Assembly: GCA_910585665.1 (NCBI GenBank)
Contig: CAJUFI010000087.1
Coordinates: 1 to 14,286 of the forward strand
DNA length: 14,286 nucleotides
Reading direction: 5' to 3'
Source: an uncultured Acetatifactor sp.
GTDB lineage: Bacteria; Bacillota; Clostridia; Lachnospirales; Lachnospiraceae
Shown here: one piece after another, positions 5,610-12,417 of the stretch
Layout of the letters: every line of letters begins with the position of its first letter
How positions within the stretch are numbered: the stretch's first letter is position 1
Position numbers and translations under genes: made by a program
Notes under the pieces: generated by a model
The model's input: the letters and a program-made list of their open reading frames with translations, nothing else
What the model was told of the DNA's origin: nothing
Databases searched by the model: none

Positions 5610-6602
5610 TCAGCTGTTCTCCTGAATCGTCAGCATCAAAAGCTCCATGACCAGCTCGAAATTCACATTGGCGTCCAGCCGCCGCTTCGCGGTATCCAGC
5701 GCCTTTATGATATTTTCGATCCCCTCGTAGCTGCTGCGCTGGGCCGTCCTGCGCAGCGCCTGGATCTCCTCCCGGAATATCAGATGGTTCATGTCTCTGG
5801 TGGCCTTGAACAGCAGCGCGTCCCGGTACCAGATGGCACAGATGTCCAGATAATCCTGGATCTCCAGCTTATACTCCGTAATCTTCTTCACGGCGGCCAC
5901 GATCTCGTTCAGGTCCATCTCCTGTATGTACTTCAGAAGCGCCAGGGCTTCCGCCTTTATGTTCTCGAAATCCTCGCTGGTGGCCAGCATCTTCGCCTTG
6001 CCCACATTCCCCCTGGCGAAAGCGGCGCACACCTCCGCCTTATAGTCCGGCACCTGCAGCTGGCTGCACAGATACTCCTTCACCAGGGCGTCCGGCACCG
6101 GCTTCATGTTCAGCACCACACAGCGGCTGAGGATCGTGGGCAGCAGGCTGTTCACATTGTCCGTCAGCAGCAGGATCACGGCATAGGCCGGGGGCTCCTC
6201 CAGCGTCTTCAGGATAGCGTTCTGCGCCTGCACCGTCATCTTCTCCGCCTCGCTGATGATATACACCTTGTAAGGGCTGCTGTAGGGCTTCACGGCCACG
6301 TCATTGTTCACCTGCGTGCGGATATCGTCCACGCTGACCGAATTGGGCTTCTCATGGACCACCCGGATGATGTCCGGATGGTTTCCCGACAGGGCCTGCT
6401 TACAGGAGCGGCACTCCTGGCAGGGTTCCATGCTCCCTTCCTCACACTGCAGCGCCATGGCAAATACCTTGGCAATGAACTCCTTCCCGGAAGATTTCTC
6501 CCCATTGATGATATATGCGTGGGAAATCTTCCCCGTGGAAAGCGCGTTCTGCAGATGCCCCTTTATCTGCTGCTGTCCTACGATATCCCCAAAACCTGCC
6601 AT
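5610..6602 (-). CDS. holB: DNA polymerase III delta' subunit (clamp loader)
   Basis: A 330-aa AAA+ protein opens MAGFGDIVGQQQIKGHLQNA, the standard HolB/DnaX start. The P-loop is degenerate (G34 to K40, with E41 where S/T is expected), and the Walker B position reads SEAEKM (117-122) instead of DEAE, as usual for the non-hydrolysing delta' subunit. Four cysteines at 53, 61, 64 and 67 form the zinc module, and the SRC motif that completes the neighbouring subunit's ATP site is at 159-161. The protein sits in the gamma/delta/delta' complex that loads the beta clamp. A strong AAAGAGGGGG ribosome binding site precedes the ATG. The gene follows yaaR by 39 nt, the conserved Firmicutes pairing. Confidence 0.95.
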   Translation of the reverse strand: MAGFGDIVGQQQIKGHLQNALSTGKISHAYIINGEKSSGKEFIAKVFAMALQCEEGSMEPCQECRSCKQALSGNHPDIIRVVHEKPNSVSVDDIRTQVNNDVAVKPYSSPYKVYIISEAEKMTVQAQNAILKTLEEPPAYAVILLLTDNVNSLLPTILSRCVVLNMKPVPDALVKEYLCSQLQVPDYKAEVCAAFARGNVGKAKMLATSEDFENIKAEALALLKYIQEMDLNEIVAAVKKITEYKLEIQDYLDICAIWYRDALLFKATRDMNHLIFREEIQALRRTAQRSSYEGIENIIKALDTAKRRLDANVNFELVMELLMLTIQENS

Positions 6603-6641
6603 AATACCCCCTCTTTCCTGTCCCTGTCGGGAACCTTTTCC

Positions 6642-7082
6642 TCAAGTAAATATATCCAGCAGCAATCCCCGAATCTCCCCAATCGTATTCAGGATTGCCA
6701 GATGGTCCTGCTCATCCTTCATCAGTTCCTGCGCCAGCTGATCCAGGTTCTCGTCAATCAGCCGAATGATGCCATACACCCTGTGACGTCCCCGCCTGTC
6801 CAGAAAGTTCTCTCTGGAAAAAGCATGGGAATGGGTCACGATTTCGTTCATGAACTCCTTCACGAGCCCGCGGTAATGCTTCATGTCCTTTACGTCCCGG
6901 CGCTTCGCCAGCCGGTCCCCCTGCATGGTGATTTCCTCCATCAGGGTCTGGAGCCTTGCCTGCAGCTCCGCGCCTTCCACATGGCTGGCAAGCATGAATT
7001 TAAAACTGCCGTCCGCGGGCGGTGTGTTCTGCACCTGCTCTATGGGAGCGCTCTGGCTCACCTTGCCCACCTTTATATCCAT
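6642..7082 (-). CDS. yaaR: YaaR family protein (DUF327)
   Basis: This protein of 146 aa is the typical length for DUF327. A polar N-terminus (1-30) is followed by an all-helical body containing RDVKDMKHYRGLVKEFMNEI, FSRENF and R-x-R-x-R-V-Y-G-I-I-R-L-I-D-E-N-L-D-x-L, the conserved signature of the family. The biochemical function is not established. The position directly before holB matches B. subtilis yaaR-holB. The start has AGAGGT immediately upstream and AAAGGA farther off. The gap to the upstream guanylate-kinase-like gene is 32 nt, so the genes are almost certainly co-transcribed. No signal peptide or membrane segment is visible. Confidence 0.92.
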   Translation of the reverse strand: MDIKVGKVSQSAPIEQVQNTPPADGSFKFMLASHVEGAELQARLQTLMEEITMQGDRLAKRRDVKDMKHYRGLVKEFMNEIVTHSHAFSRENFLDRRGRHRVYGIIRLIDENLDQLAQELMKDEQDHLAILNTIGEIRGLLLDIFT

Positions 7083-7114
7083 ACCTCTGCCATCCTTTCC
7101 CGGCCTGTTCCGGC

Positions 7115-7711
7115 CTATTCCTTTCCGGAAATCCCCGCTCTTATATATCCGCGAATCTCATCCAGGCACCGCTCCAGTTCATCATTCACAAACCTCCTGG
7201 AAATCCCGGCCCGTTCTATCTTCTCCTGGGAAAAATCCTCACTGTCCGCCAGAAACCTGCGGCACATCTCCGCATACTTCGGCTCCGCCTGGGCCCTCTC
7301 CCTGTTCAGGGCGCGCTGCAGCCGGATGCCGTCGTCCAACTCTATCAGCACCGGAAGCAGCCTGGCCGCCCCGAAATATTCCTGTAGCTTTCCGTAGGCC
7401 TCCAGCGTGCCTATCATCAGATAATCCTGATCCGCCTGTATCTGCCCGTCGTCCACGGTGAAATACCGCCACAGGCCATGGCAGGTATGATAAGCCCTGT
7501 CCTCGACGACCTTCCCCTGGCCTTTCAGCCTGCCGAATCCCGTCTCGTCCGTATAGAAATACTCCCGGCCCTCCCGCTCCCCTGCACGGATGGGCCTGGT
7601 GGTGTAGGGCACCAGCTTCCTGAGCCCCAGCGTTTCATCCTCCAGCAGCCTTTTGTAAATCGTGTCCTTCCCCGCAGAGCTTTTCCCCATGAGACATATG
7701 ATTCTGCCCAT
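7115..7711 (-). CDS. Guanylate kinase-like protein
   Basis: The 198-aa protein has the P-loop GKSSAGKD (G9 to D16) and the nucleotide-monophosphate loop YTTRPIRAGEREGREYFY (36-53), which carries the T-T-R-P and R-x-x-E-x-x-G-x-x-Y-F pattern of guanylate kinases. E70 and Y74 fall where the guanine-binding residues are expected. The usual G-N-x-Y-G-T segment is replaced by GLWRYFT, and the later region is divergent, so this may be a paralogue rather than the housekeeping Gmk; GMP is the likeliest substrate. The start is three nt after the pyruvate kinase stop, so its ribosome binding site lies inside pyk and translation is probably coupled. In B. subtilis the equivalent operon slot holds a thymidylate kinase. 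Confidence 0.82.
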   Translation of the reverse strand: MGRIICLMGKSSAGKDTIYKRLLEDETLGLRKLVPYTTRPIRAGEREGREYFYTDETGFGRLKGQGKVVEDRAYHTCHGLWRYFTVDDGQIQADQDYLMIGTLEAYGKLQEYFGAARLLPVLIELDDGIRLQRALNRERAQAEPKYAEMCRRFLADSEDFSQEKIERAGISRRFVNDELERCLDEIRGYIRAGISGKE

Positions 7712-7714
7712 GGA

Positions 7715-9130
7715 CTATCCGACCTCGACCACATGGATCATATTCGTCGTCCCCACTTTTCCCAACGGCACTCCCGCCGTGATCACCACCACATCGCCGG
7801 CCTTCACATAACCGGCCTCCTTGGCCGCCTCCACCGCGGAGCCGAACAGATGTTCTGCATTCTCTTCCTCCTGGATCAACAGGGGCTTCACCCCCCACAG
7901 GAGATTCAGCTGCCTGCTGACCTTCTCCCTGACCGTGCACCCGATCACAGGGCTCTTGGGCTTGAACCGCGATATCGCCTCCGCCGTGAACCCGGACAGC
8001 GTCACCGTGATGATGGCAGCCGCCTTCAAATCCATGGCGGCCGTACAGGTGGCATAAGCTATCGCCGTGGTGATATCCATCTCCTGTCCGCGCTCAATGG
8101 CCCGCATCCTGAAACCATAGTCAATATCTTTTTCGGCGTTTTCCGCGATTTTCGCCATGGTCTTCACAGCTTCCACCGGATATTTTCCCGCCGCGCTCTC
8201 GCCGGAAAGCATGATGGCCGTGGTTCCGTCAAATATGGCATTGGCAATGTCCGTGGTCTCCGCCCTGGTGGGCCTTGGATTTTTGATCATGGATTCCAGC
8301 ATCTGGGTGGCCGTGATGACATGCTTGCCCTGGGCGTTGGCCATCTTGATCATCTTCTTCTGCAGAATCGGCACTTCCTCAAAGGGAATCTCCACGCCCA
8401 TGTCCCCTCTGGCCACCATGATGCCGTCAGATACCTCCAGAATCTCCTCCAGGTTCTGGATGCCCTGCATGTTCTCAATCTTGGAGATGATCTTCATGTC
8501 GCTTCCGTGTTCCTTCAGGATGCTGCGCACTGCCAGGACATCCTCCTTACATCTGACGAAGGAAGCCGCCAGGATGTCGTATCCCATCTCAATGCCGAAC
8601 AGGATATCCTCCCTGTCCACCTGGCTGATATAGGGCATGGACAGAACCGCCCCTGGCACGTTGACCCCCTTGTGGTTGGAGACAAAACCGCCATTCACCA
8701 CATGGCAGACAATCTCCTCCCCCTGAATCTCTTCCACCGTCATCTCAATCAACCCGTCATCAATGAGAATCGTAGTCCCCACTTTGATGTCATTCTTCAG
8801 GTTCTTATAGGAAATGGCCGCTTTCTGGGCTGTCCCCAGGATTTCCTCTGTCGTCAGCACAAAGCGCTGCCCGCTGACCAGTTCCGCCCGTCCCCCCTCA
8901 AAGTCCCGCAGGCGGATTTCAGGCCCCTTGGTATCCAACATGGTCGCCACAGGAAGCCCCACTTCCTCCCGGGCCTGCAGCACCCTTTGAAACTTTTCCC
9001 GCTGCTCCTCATGGGTGCCGTGGGAAAAATTGAACCTCGCCACGTTCATGCCCGCCAGCATCAGCTCCCGCAGACGCTCCACGCTTTCGCAGGCCGGACC
9101 TATGGTACAGATGATCTTTGTCCTTCTCAT
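7715..9130 (-). CDS. pyk: Pyruvate kinase
   Basis: A 471-aa pyruvate kinase converts phosphoenolpyruvate plus ADP to pyruvate plus ATP in the cytoplasm. It starts MRRTKIICTIGPACES and shows R32/N34/S36, the D-T-K-G-P-E loop (66-71), the catalytic lysine K217 in SKIEN with E219, MVARGDMGVEIP around 238-249, and the A-T-Q-M-L-E-S-M-I segment (274-282) with PTRAE. The C-terminal allosteric domain is present, but the extra PEP-utiliser-like domain of Bacillus enzymes (585 aa) is not. K116 aligns with rabbit Glu117, the residue linked to potassium dependence. GTGAGGT precedes the ATG. The gene heads a unit with gmk-like, yaaR and holB; a candidate promoter lies 50 nt upstream. Confidence 0.96.
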   Translation of the reverse strand: MRRTKIICTIGPACESVERLRELMLAGMNVARFNFSHGTHEEQREKFQRVLQAREEVGLPVATMLDTKGPEIRLRDFEGGRAELVSGQRFVLTTEEILGTAQKAAISYKNLKNDIKVGTTILIDDGLIEMTVEEIQGEEIVCHVVNGGFVSNHKGVNVPGAVLSMPYISQVDREDILFGIEMGYDILAASFVRCKEDVLAVRSILKEHGSDMKIISKIENMQGIQNLEEILEVSDGIMVARGDMGVEIPFEEVPILQKKMIKMANAQGKHVITATQMLESMIKNPRPTRAETTDIANAIFDGTTAIMLSGESAAGKYPVEAVKTMAKIAENAEKDIDYGFRMRAIERGQEMDITTAIAYATCTAAMDLKAAAIITVTLSGFTAEAISRFKPKSPVIGCTVREKVSRQLNLLWGVKPLLIQEEENAEHLFGSAVEAAKEAGYVKAGDVVVITAGVPLGKVGTTNMIHVVEVG

Positions 9131-9179
9131 TCTATTGACCTCACTTTTCCTATACGATTTTTTATATTTTATTTTAATG

Positions 9180-9190
9180 ATTATATACCA
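9180..9190 (-). promoter_or_regulatory. Candidate extended -10 promoter for pyk
   Basis: TGGTATATAAT on the minus strand offers TATAAT about 50 nt before the pyk ATG, and TGG-TATATA as an extended -10. No good -35 box is seen at 16-18 nt (TAAGCC at 17). The surroundings are AT-rich, so this is tentative. Confidence 0.35.
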
Positions 9191-9347
9191 AGCTCAGCTT
9201 TTGGCTTATGCAGTGTCTATCCCCCATATGCCGGTGAATAATCAAACAGCAACTTGCTATTATGTTGGCTGTCAAAACAATAGCCGTATACCGAAACATA
9301 ATACGCTCAATGAGTCAACTGAGCATTGTATATAGTCATTTTTATTT

Positions 9348-9569
9348 TTATATTTTATATTGAAAAAACTCTTTGACTGTCACATCGGAACAATAAAACG
9401 CAATTTCGTTTTCTTCATAATCACCGACTTCGTACTTCGAAGCATTTTCATATCCTCTTCCAGACATGTCTTTGATATAAAAACCTGAAATCTGTCTGTT
9501 TCCCCGAAAATACAGGGAATGTACATCTGTAAATTCCAACACGATTTTATAAGCATCAGGACTGGTCAT
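9348..9569 (-). CDS. Hypothetical protein, 73 aa, abutting a hairpin repeat
   Basis: I do not recognise this protein. It reads MTSPDAYKIVLEFTDVHSLY and continues with alternating hydrophobic and polar stretches (GFYIKD, EIAFYC, VTVKEFFQ), as in a small beta-rich domain. It is unlikely to be random because composition is balanced and the frame is free of the shadow-ORF bias seen elsewhere. The ATG lies two nt inside from the end of hairpin repeat B, and no ribosome binding site precedes it except TAAGGAATTG-type repeat sequence read backwards. The frame stays open through the repeat, so the gene may have lost its real 5' end to the element. It could be a remnant of a larger protein, possibly an immunity-type domain, but that is a guess. 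Confidence 0.4.
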   Translation of the reverse strand: MTSPDAYKIVLEFTDVHSLYFRGNRQISGFYIKDMSGRGYENASKYEVGDYEENEIAFYCSDVTVKEFFQYKI

Positions 9570-9571
9570 GG

Positions 9572-9677
9572 TAAGGAATTGTCTACAAATAACTGCTGCG
9601 AGTTTATAGCTGTTTTCGTTGTATTTCTGGGCTTTCTCCTAAACAAGTTGCATCAGTTATTTTCCGACAATTCCTAA
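9572..9677 (+). repeat. Hairpin repeat copy B, 106 bp
   Basis: The copy runs TAAGGAATTGTC ... GACAATTCCTAA. GGAATTGTC (9575-9583) pairs perfectly with GACAATTCC (9666-9674). A symmetrical 3/3 internal loop (TAC against TCC) follows. AAATAACTGCTGC (9587-9599) then pairs with GCATCAGTTATTT (9650-9662) with one mismatch. The centre is about 50 nt. Copy A at the window start is a near-identical element in the opposite orientation. Confidence 0.92.
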
Positions 9678-9778
9678 GCCTTTTGCCCCTCGTCATGATG
9701 GCTGCGCTGATCATTTTCCCACAGGCCAAAATTCCCTCACGCTATTCGCCGTCAGCCGCCTTGCCCGAATAGCGGTCA
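9678..9778. other. 101-bp spacer in the repeat array with an 8-bp inverted repeat
   Basis: This non-repeat segment separates copies B and D and is almost exactly one repeat period long. It contains CGCTATTC (9740-9747) and GAATAGCG (9767-9774), a perfect inverted repeat around 19 nt. It lacks the GGAA/TTCC arms of the repeat family and encodes nothing I recognise. Confidence 0.6.
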
Positions 9779-9884
9779 TAAGGAAATGCCTCCAAATAAC
9801 CTACGCAATCCTGTTGCAAAATTTACAGATTTTATCAGGTTTACTCTAAACAAAATGCGTAGATTATTTTCCGGCAGTTCCTAA
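9779..9884 (+). repeat. Hairpin repeat copy D, 106 bp
   Basis: The copy runs TAAGGAAATGCC ... GGCAGTTCCTAA. GGAAATGCC (9782-9790) pairs with GGCAGTTCC (9873-9881) with one mismatch; the internal loop is TCC against TCC. AAATAACCTACGCA (9794-9807) pairs with TGCGTAGATTATTT (9856-9869) with one mismatch. On the minus strand the centre can form two further hairpins (GTTTA-GAG-TAAAC and CCTG...CAGG). It differs from copy E at a single base (9809). Confidence 0.92.
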
Positions 9885-9987
9885 GGAAGTGTCTACAAAT
9901 AACTGCTGCAAGTTTATGGCAATTTTTATTGTATTTCCGGGCTTTTGCCTGAAGCAATTGCAGCAGTTATTTTCCGACAATTCCTAA
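9882..9987 (+). repeat. Hairpin repeat copy C, 106 bp
   Basis: This B-type copy lies between D and E and shares TAA with each neighbour. GGAAGTGTC pairs with GACAATTCC with one mismatch, the loop is TAC against TCC, and AAATAACTGCTGCAA (9897-9911) pairs perfectly over 15 bp with TTGCAGCAGTTATTT (9958-9972). The central sequence has diverged from copy B while the stem is better preserved. Confidence 0.92.
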
Positions 9988-10090
9988 GGAAATGCCTCCA
10001 AATAACCTACGCAAGCCTGTTGCAAAATTTACAGATTTTATCAGGTTTACTCTAAACAAAATGCGTAGATTATTTTCCGGCAGTTCCTAA
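9985..10090 (+). repeat. Hairpin repeat copy E, 106 bp
   Basis: This D-type copy is identical to D at 105 of 106 positions (the difference is G at 10015). It starts in the TAA shared with copy C and ends CAGTTCCTAA. Its last bases overlap the stop codon of the decarboxylase gene (10087-10089). Confidence 0.92.
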
Positions 10091-11805
10091 GTCGAATTGG
10101 GGCATGATGATAGGATCACCGGGACAAGAATCATCTCCGCAGCCTCCCCACGGCGCTCCTCCCGGTGGACGCCCTGCACCTGAAGCCCCTGCTCCAAAGC
10201 ATTTCGAATCTCTCTGCACAGCCCTTCCGTCATGGGTTCCCCCGGCACCAGCAACGGCACTCCCGGCGGATACAGATTGACGAATTCCCCTATCCGTCCG
10301 CCGACGCTCTCTTCCAGGGAAATCATCTCCGTCTCCATATCCCAGGCTTCCGCCAAAGGAATCCCATCTGTCTGCACTTCATCTGCCTGCCTTTCTTCCC
10401 GGCGCTTCCCCTTCCCCCGGTTGTTGCCGGAAACCTCTTCGCAAAGTCGTCTCTCTGAACTTTCCCCATTTGCCCTTTGAAATATTTTCTCCAGATTTTT
10501 TTCCCTGCTTTCGCAGGTTCTTTCCTCCCGGTTCTCTGTAAAAGCCCCCGTTTCTCTCTCCTCACCATTTCCTATGTCTGATTTCCTGCGCTTTTCCCCA
10601 ATGCTTTCTGCATCTTGCTCATTACGCCTTTCCTCATACCCCTCTGCCTTAAATTCACGGAAAGTATTCTCGGCCCGGTTTTCCCCCAGGCTATCGTCAA
10701 TCTCCGTCAATGCCCGGGCCATGCGCCGGAATCCCTCCTCGTCATCGTTCACCGTAAACATAGCCAGCACAAAGCTCACAGCCGCCATCTCCAGCTGCAG
10801 ATGATATTTCTGTAGCAAAATATCATACAGCTGCCTGCCGGTCAGGCCGCACCCTTTCACCGATACCAAAAGCTTGCCCACATCCTGTTTTCCATCTTCC
10901 ATCGGCAGAAAACGCAGATACCGGCAGCGGTCTGCCAGATTCCGCATCATGTTTTCATAGCGTTCCCTGAAACGTGCGAAGACGCTCTTGTCTTCTTTCA
11001 CACATTCCAGCGCATTGTCGATGCCCGCCATCAGCAGATAGGAGGGGCTGCTGGACTGATAGATGCGCAGGAACCTGCGGAGCCGCTCCCTGTCAATCCT
11101 GTCCCCGTTCACATGGAGCAATGCCGTCTGCGTCAGGGACGGCAGCGTCTTGTGCACGCTGTGGATGACCAGATCCGCCCCCGCCTGGCAGCTGTTGGGC
11201 GGAAAGCCTTCTGCCAGTCCCAGGTGCGCCCCATGGGCCTCGTCCACAATCAGAGGAATCCCCTTCTGATGGACGACCCGGGCTATCCCGGCAATATCGG
11301 CAATTCTGCCTTCATAAGTAGGCGATACGATCAGGACAGCGTCTATGTCCCTCTCCCGCTCCAGGGCTTCCTGAATCTGCCCCGCCTCCACCGCATCGAA
11401 GATATCATATTCTTCCCAAAAAGGCGGATACACATAACTCACCGCCAACTTGCGCAGGTAAGCCGCATGGTAGGCGGATCTATGGCAATTGCGGGCCATC
11501 AATATATGTCCGCCGAAGGGAAGGGCACAGCTCACTGCGCTTAAGATGCCGCAGCTGCTCCCGTTCACCAGATAAAAACTCTCCTCCGCCCCATAAAGCC
11601 CGGCCGCCTCCCGCTGGGCATCCCGCAAAATGCCTTCCGGCTGATGCAGATTGTCAAAGCCGTCTATCTCCGTGATGTCCATCTCGTACCATGCTTCCGG
11701 AAGCCTGCCCCAGCTTCGGCGCTTATGCCCCGGCATATGATATGGATAGATGTCCTTTCCGGCATTCTCCTGCAATCTCTCCAATAAATGTCCCACTTCG
11801 CTCAA
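10087..11805 (-). CDS. Orn/Lys/Arg decarboxylase-family PLP enzyme with charged insert
   Basis: About 572 aa. PYHMPGHKR (residues ~21-29), NGSS (~81-84), IVDEAHGAHLG (~186-196) and SVHKTLPSLTQTA (~216-228, with the PLP-binding lysine near 219) mark a fold-type I decarboxylase of the SpeA/YaaO group. The C-terminal part has LYPPGVPLLVPGE. The substrate is uncertain; arginine or lysine decarboxylation is usual. Between these domains (about 373-490) sits a ~115-residue insert dominated by E, R, N, G and K. I chose the TTG at 11805 because it overlaps the HD gene's stop (TTGA) behind GAGGAAAG; GTG at 11796 is an alternative. The stop codon TAG is contributed by hairpin repeat E, so the natural C-terminus (now VPVILSSCPNST) may be altered. 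Confidence 0.88.
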   Translation of the reverse strand: MSEVGHLLERLQENAGKDIYPYHMPGHKRRSWGRLPEAWYEMDITEIDGFDNLHQPEGILRDAQREAAGLYGAEESFYLVNGSSCGILSAVSCALPFGGHILMARNCHRSAYHAAYLRKLAVSYVYPPFWEEYDIFDAVEAGQIQEALERERDIDAVLIVSPTYEGRIADIAGIARVVHQKGIPLIVDEAHGAHLGLAEGFPPNSCQAGADLVIHSVHKTLPSLTQTALLHVNGDRIDRERLRRFLRIYQSSSPSYLLMAGIDNALECVKEDKSVFARFRERYENMMRNLADRCRYLRFLPMEDGKQDVGKLLVSVKGCGLTGRQLYDILLQKYHLQLEMAAVSFVLAMFTVNDDEEGFRRMARALTEIDDSLGENRAENTFREFKAEGYEERRNEQDAESIGEKRRKSDIGNGEERETGAFTENREERTCESREKNLEKIFQRANGESSERRLCEEVSGNNRGKGKRREERQADEVQTDGIPLAEAWDMETEMISLEESVGGRIGEFVNLYPPGVPLLVPGEPMTEGLCREIRNALEQGLQVQGVHREERRGEAAEMILVPVILSSCPNST

Positions 11806-12362
11806 TCTTTCCTCAATTTGGCAAGAACCGCTCCATGTCCCCTGTGTATATATATAGTCTCCAGCAGCGAACACCATTTGTCCGCAATCGTCACAATCCA
11901 CGCCTCCCTGCAAGCCGGCGGCACCAATGTCAAAGGCCACATATGCCTTCTGATGATATTCTTCTCCCGTTCCGTCAGTTTATATTCCCTTGAGGCATTC
12001 CGCAGGGCTATCCCCGGGTGATAGAATCCGTGCAGCTTATGGGAGTGCTCTTCATCCGGTATATGCCAGTCATAGAGAAAATAATCGTGGAGCAGCGCGC
12101 CTCTGATCAGCTCTCTTCTGCTGCAGGGAATATGCAGCCGTTCACTGAATGCGATGCTGTACCGGGCCACGTCCATCACATGGGCATTTACCGTCATGTC
12201 GCCGTGCTGTATATATTCTTTCATCCGCCGGAAATTCTCCGATTCCAGAATCTCAGGAGCCTCCATTTCAATCAGCTTTTGTATCCTCCGAAAGCGCTCC
12301 AGCTTCCTCTGCCACCTTCTCGCCTGTCTTTTTGTACGTAACCTATAATATCGATTTTCCAT
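11802..12362 (-). CDS. HD-domain phosphohydrolase-like protein
   Basis: This 186-aa protein begins with a very basic segment (R/K-rich residues 5-30), followed by an HD domain. The histidine of NAHVMDV (~61), the H-D pair in ALLHDYFLYDW (~92-93), histidines in HSHKLHGFYHPG (~106-115), H in IRRHMWPL (~140) and D in TIADKWCS (~161) give the H...HD...D metal ligands. HD proteins hydrolyse phosphoester bonds, but no substrate can be named. I chose the ATG at 12362 because GGGGAAG lies about 10 nt before it; an ATG six codons earlier has its purine run too close. It follows the L,D-transpeptidase by 55 nt and overlaps the decarboxylase start, so the three form one transcription unit. Confidence 0.82.
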   Translation of the reverse strand: MENRYYRLRTKRQARRWQRKLERFRRIQKLIEMEAPEILESENFRRMKEYIQHGDMTVNAHVMDVARYSIAFSERLHIPCSRRELIRGALLHDYFLYDWHIPDEEHSHKLHGFYHPGIALRNASREYKLTEREKNIIRRHMWPLTLVPPACREAWIVTIADKWCSLLETIYIHRGHGAVLAKLRKD

Positions 12363-12417
12363 TGCGCTATGCTTCCCCATCCCCTGATTCGTTTTGGACT
12401 TTCTTCAAATCCTCCGC

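Larger units (their letters stand above)
9131..10086. other. Non-operonic patch between decarboxylase and pyk
   Basis: This is a 956-bp interruption of the operon. From the pyk side it holds a leader and possible promoter (9131-9210), about 130 bp of AT-rich sequence with short inverted repeats (for example GCTCA/TGAGC near 9309-9328) but no recognisable gene, the 73-aa frame (9348-9569), and the hairpin repeat array (9572-10090) with a 101-bp spacer. Only the repeats are clearly structured. Confidence 0.65.

Noticed and set aside
5784..7397. 537-codon plus-strand open frame opposite holB, yaaR and the gmk-like gene
   Set aside because: It runs across three real genes on the other strand and shows only shadow-frame composition.
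7478..9241. 587-codon plus-strand open frame opposite pyk and the gmk-like gene
   Set aside because: It is antisense to pyruvate kinase with every catalytic motif in place; His/Leu/Arg/Gln-rich composition is typical of a shadow frame.
9296..9345. Terminator between pyk and the 73-aa frame from the GCTCA/TGAGC inverted repeat
   Set aside because: On the minus strand it is not followed by a T-tract, and several alternative weak pairings overlap.
9572..10090. CRISPR array
   Set aside because: Units are 106 bp and abut each other with no variable spacers; repeats are palindromes of two subfamilies, and no cas gene is nearby.
9572..10090. Integron attC sites
   Set aside because: The ends lack the RYYYAAC/GTTRRRY core sites, no integrase is present, and the units do not flank gene cassettes.
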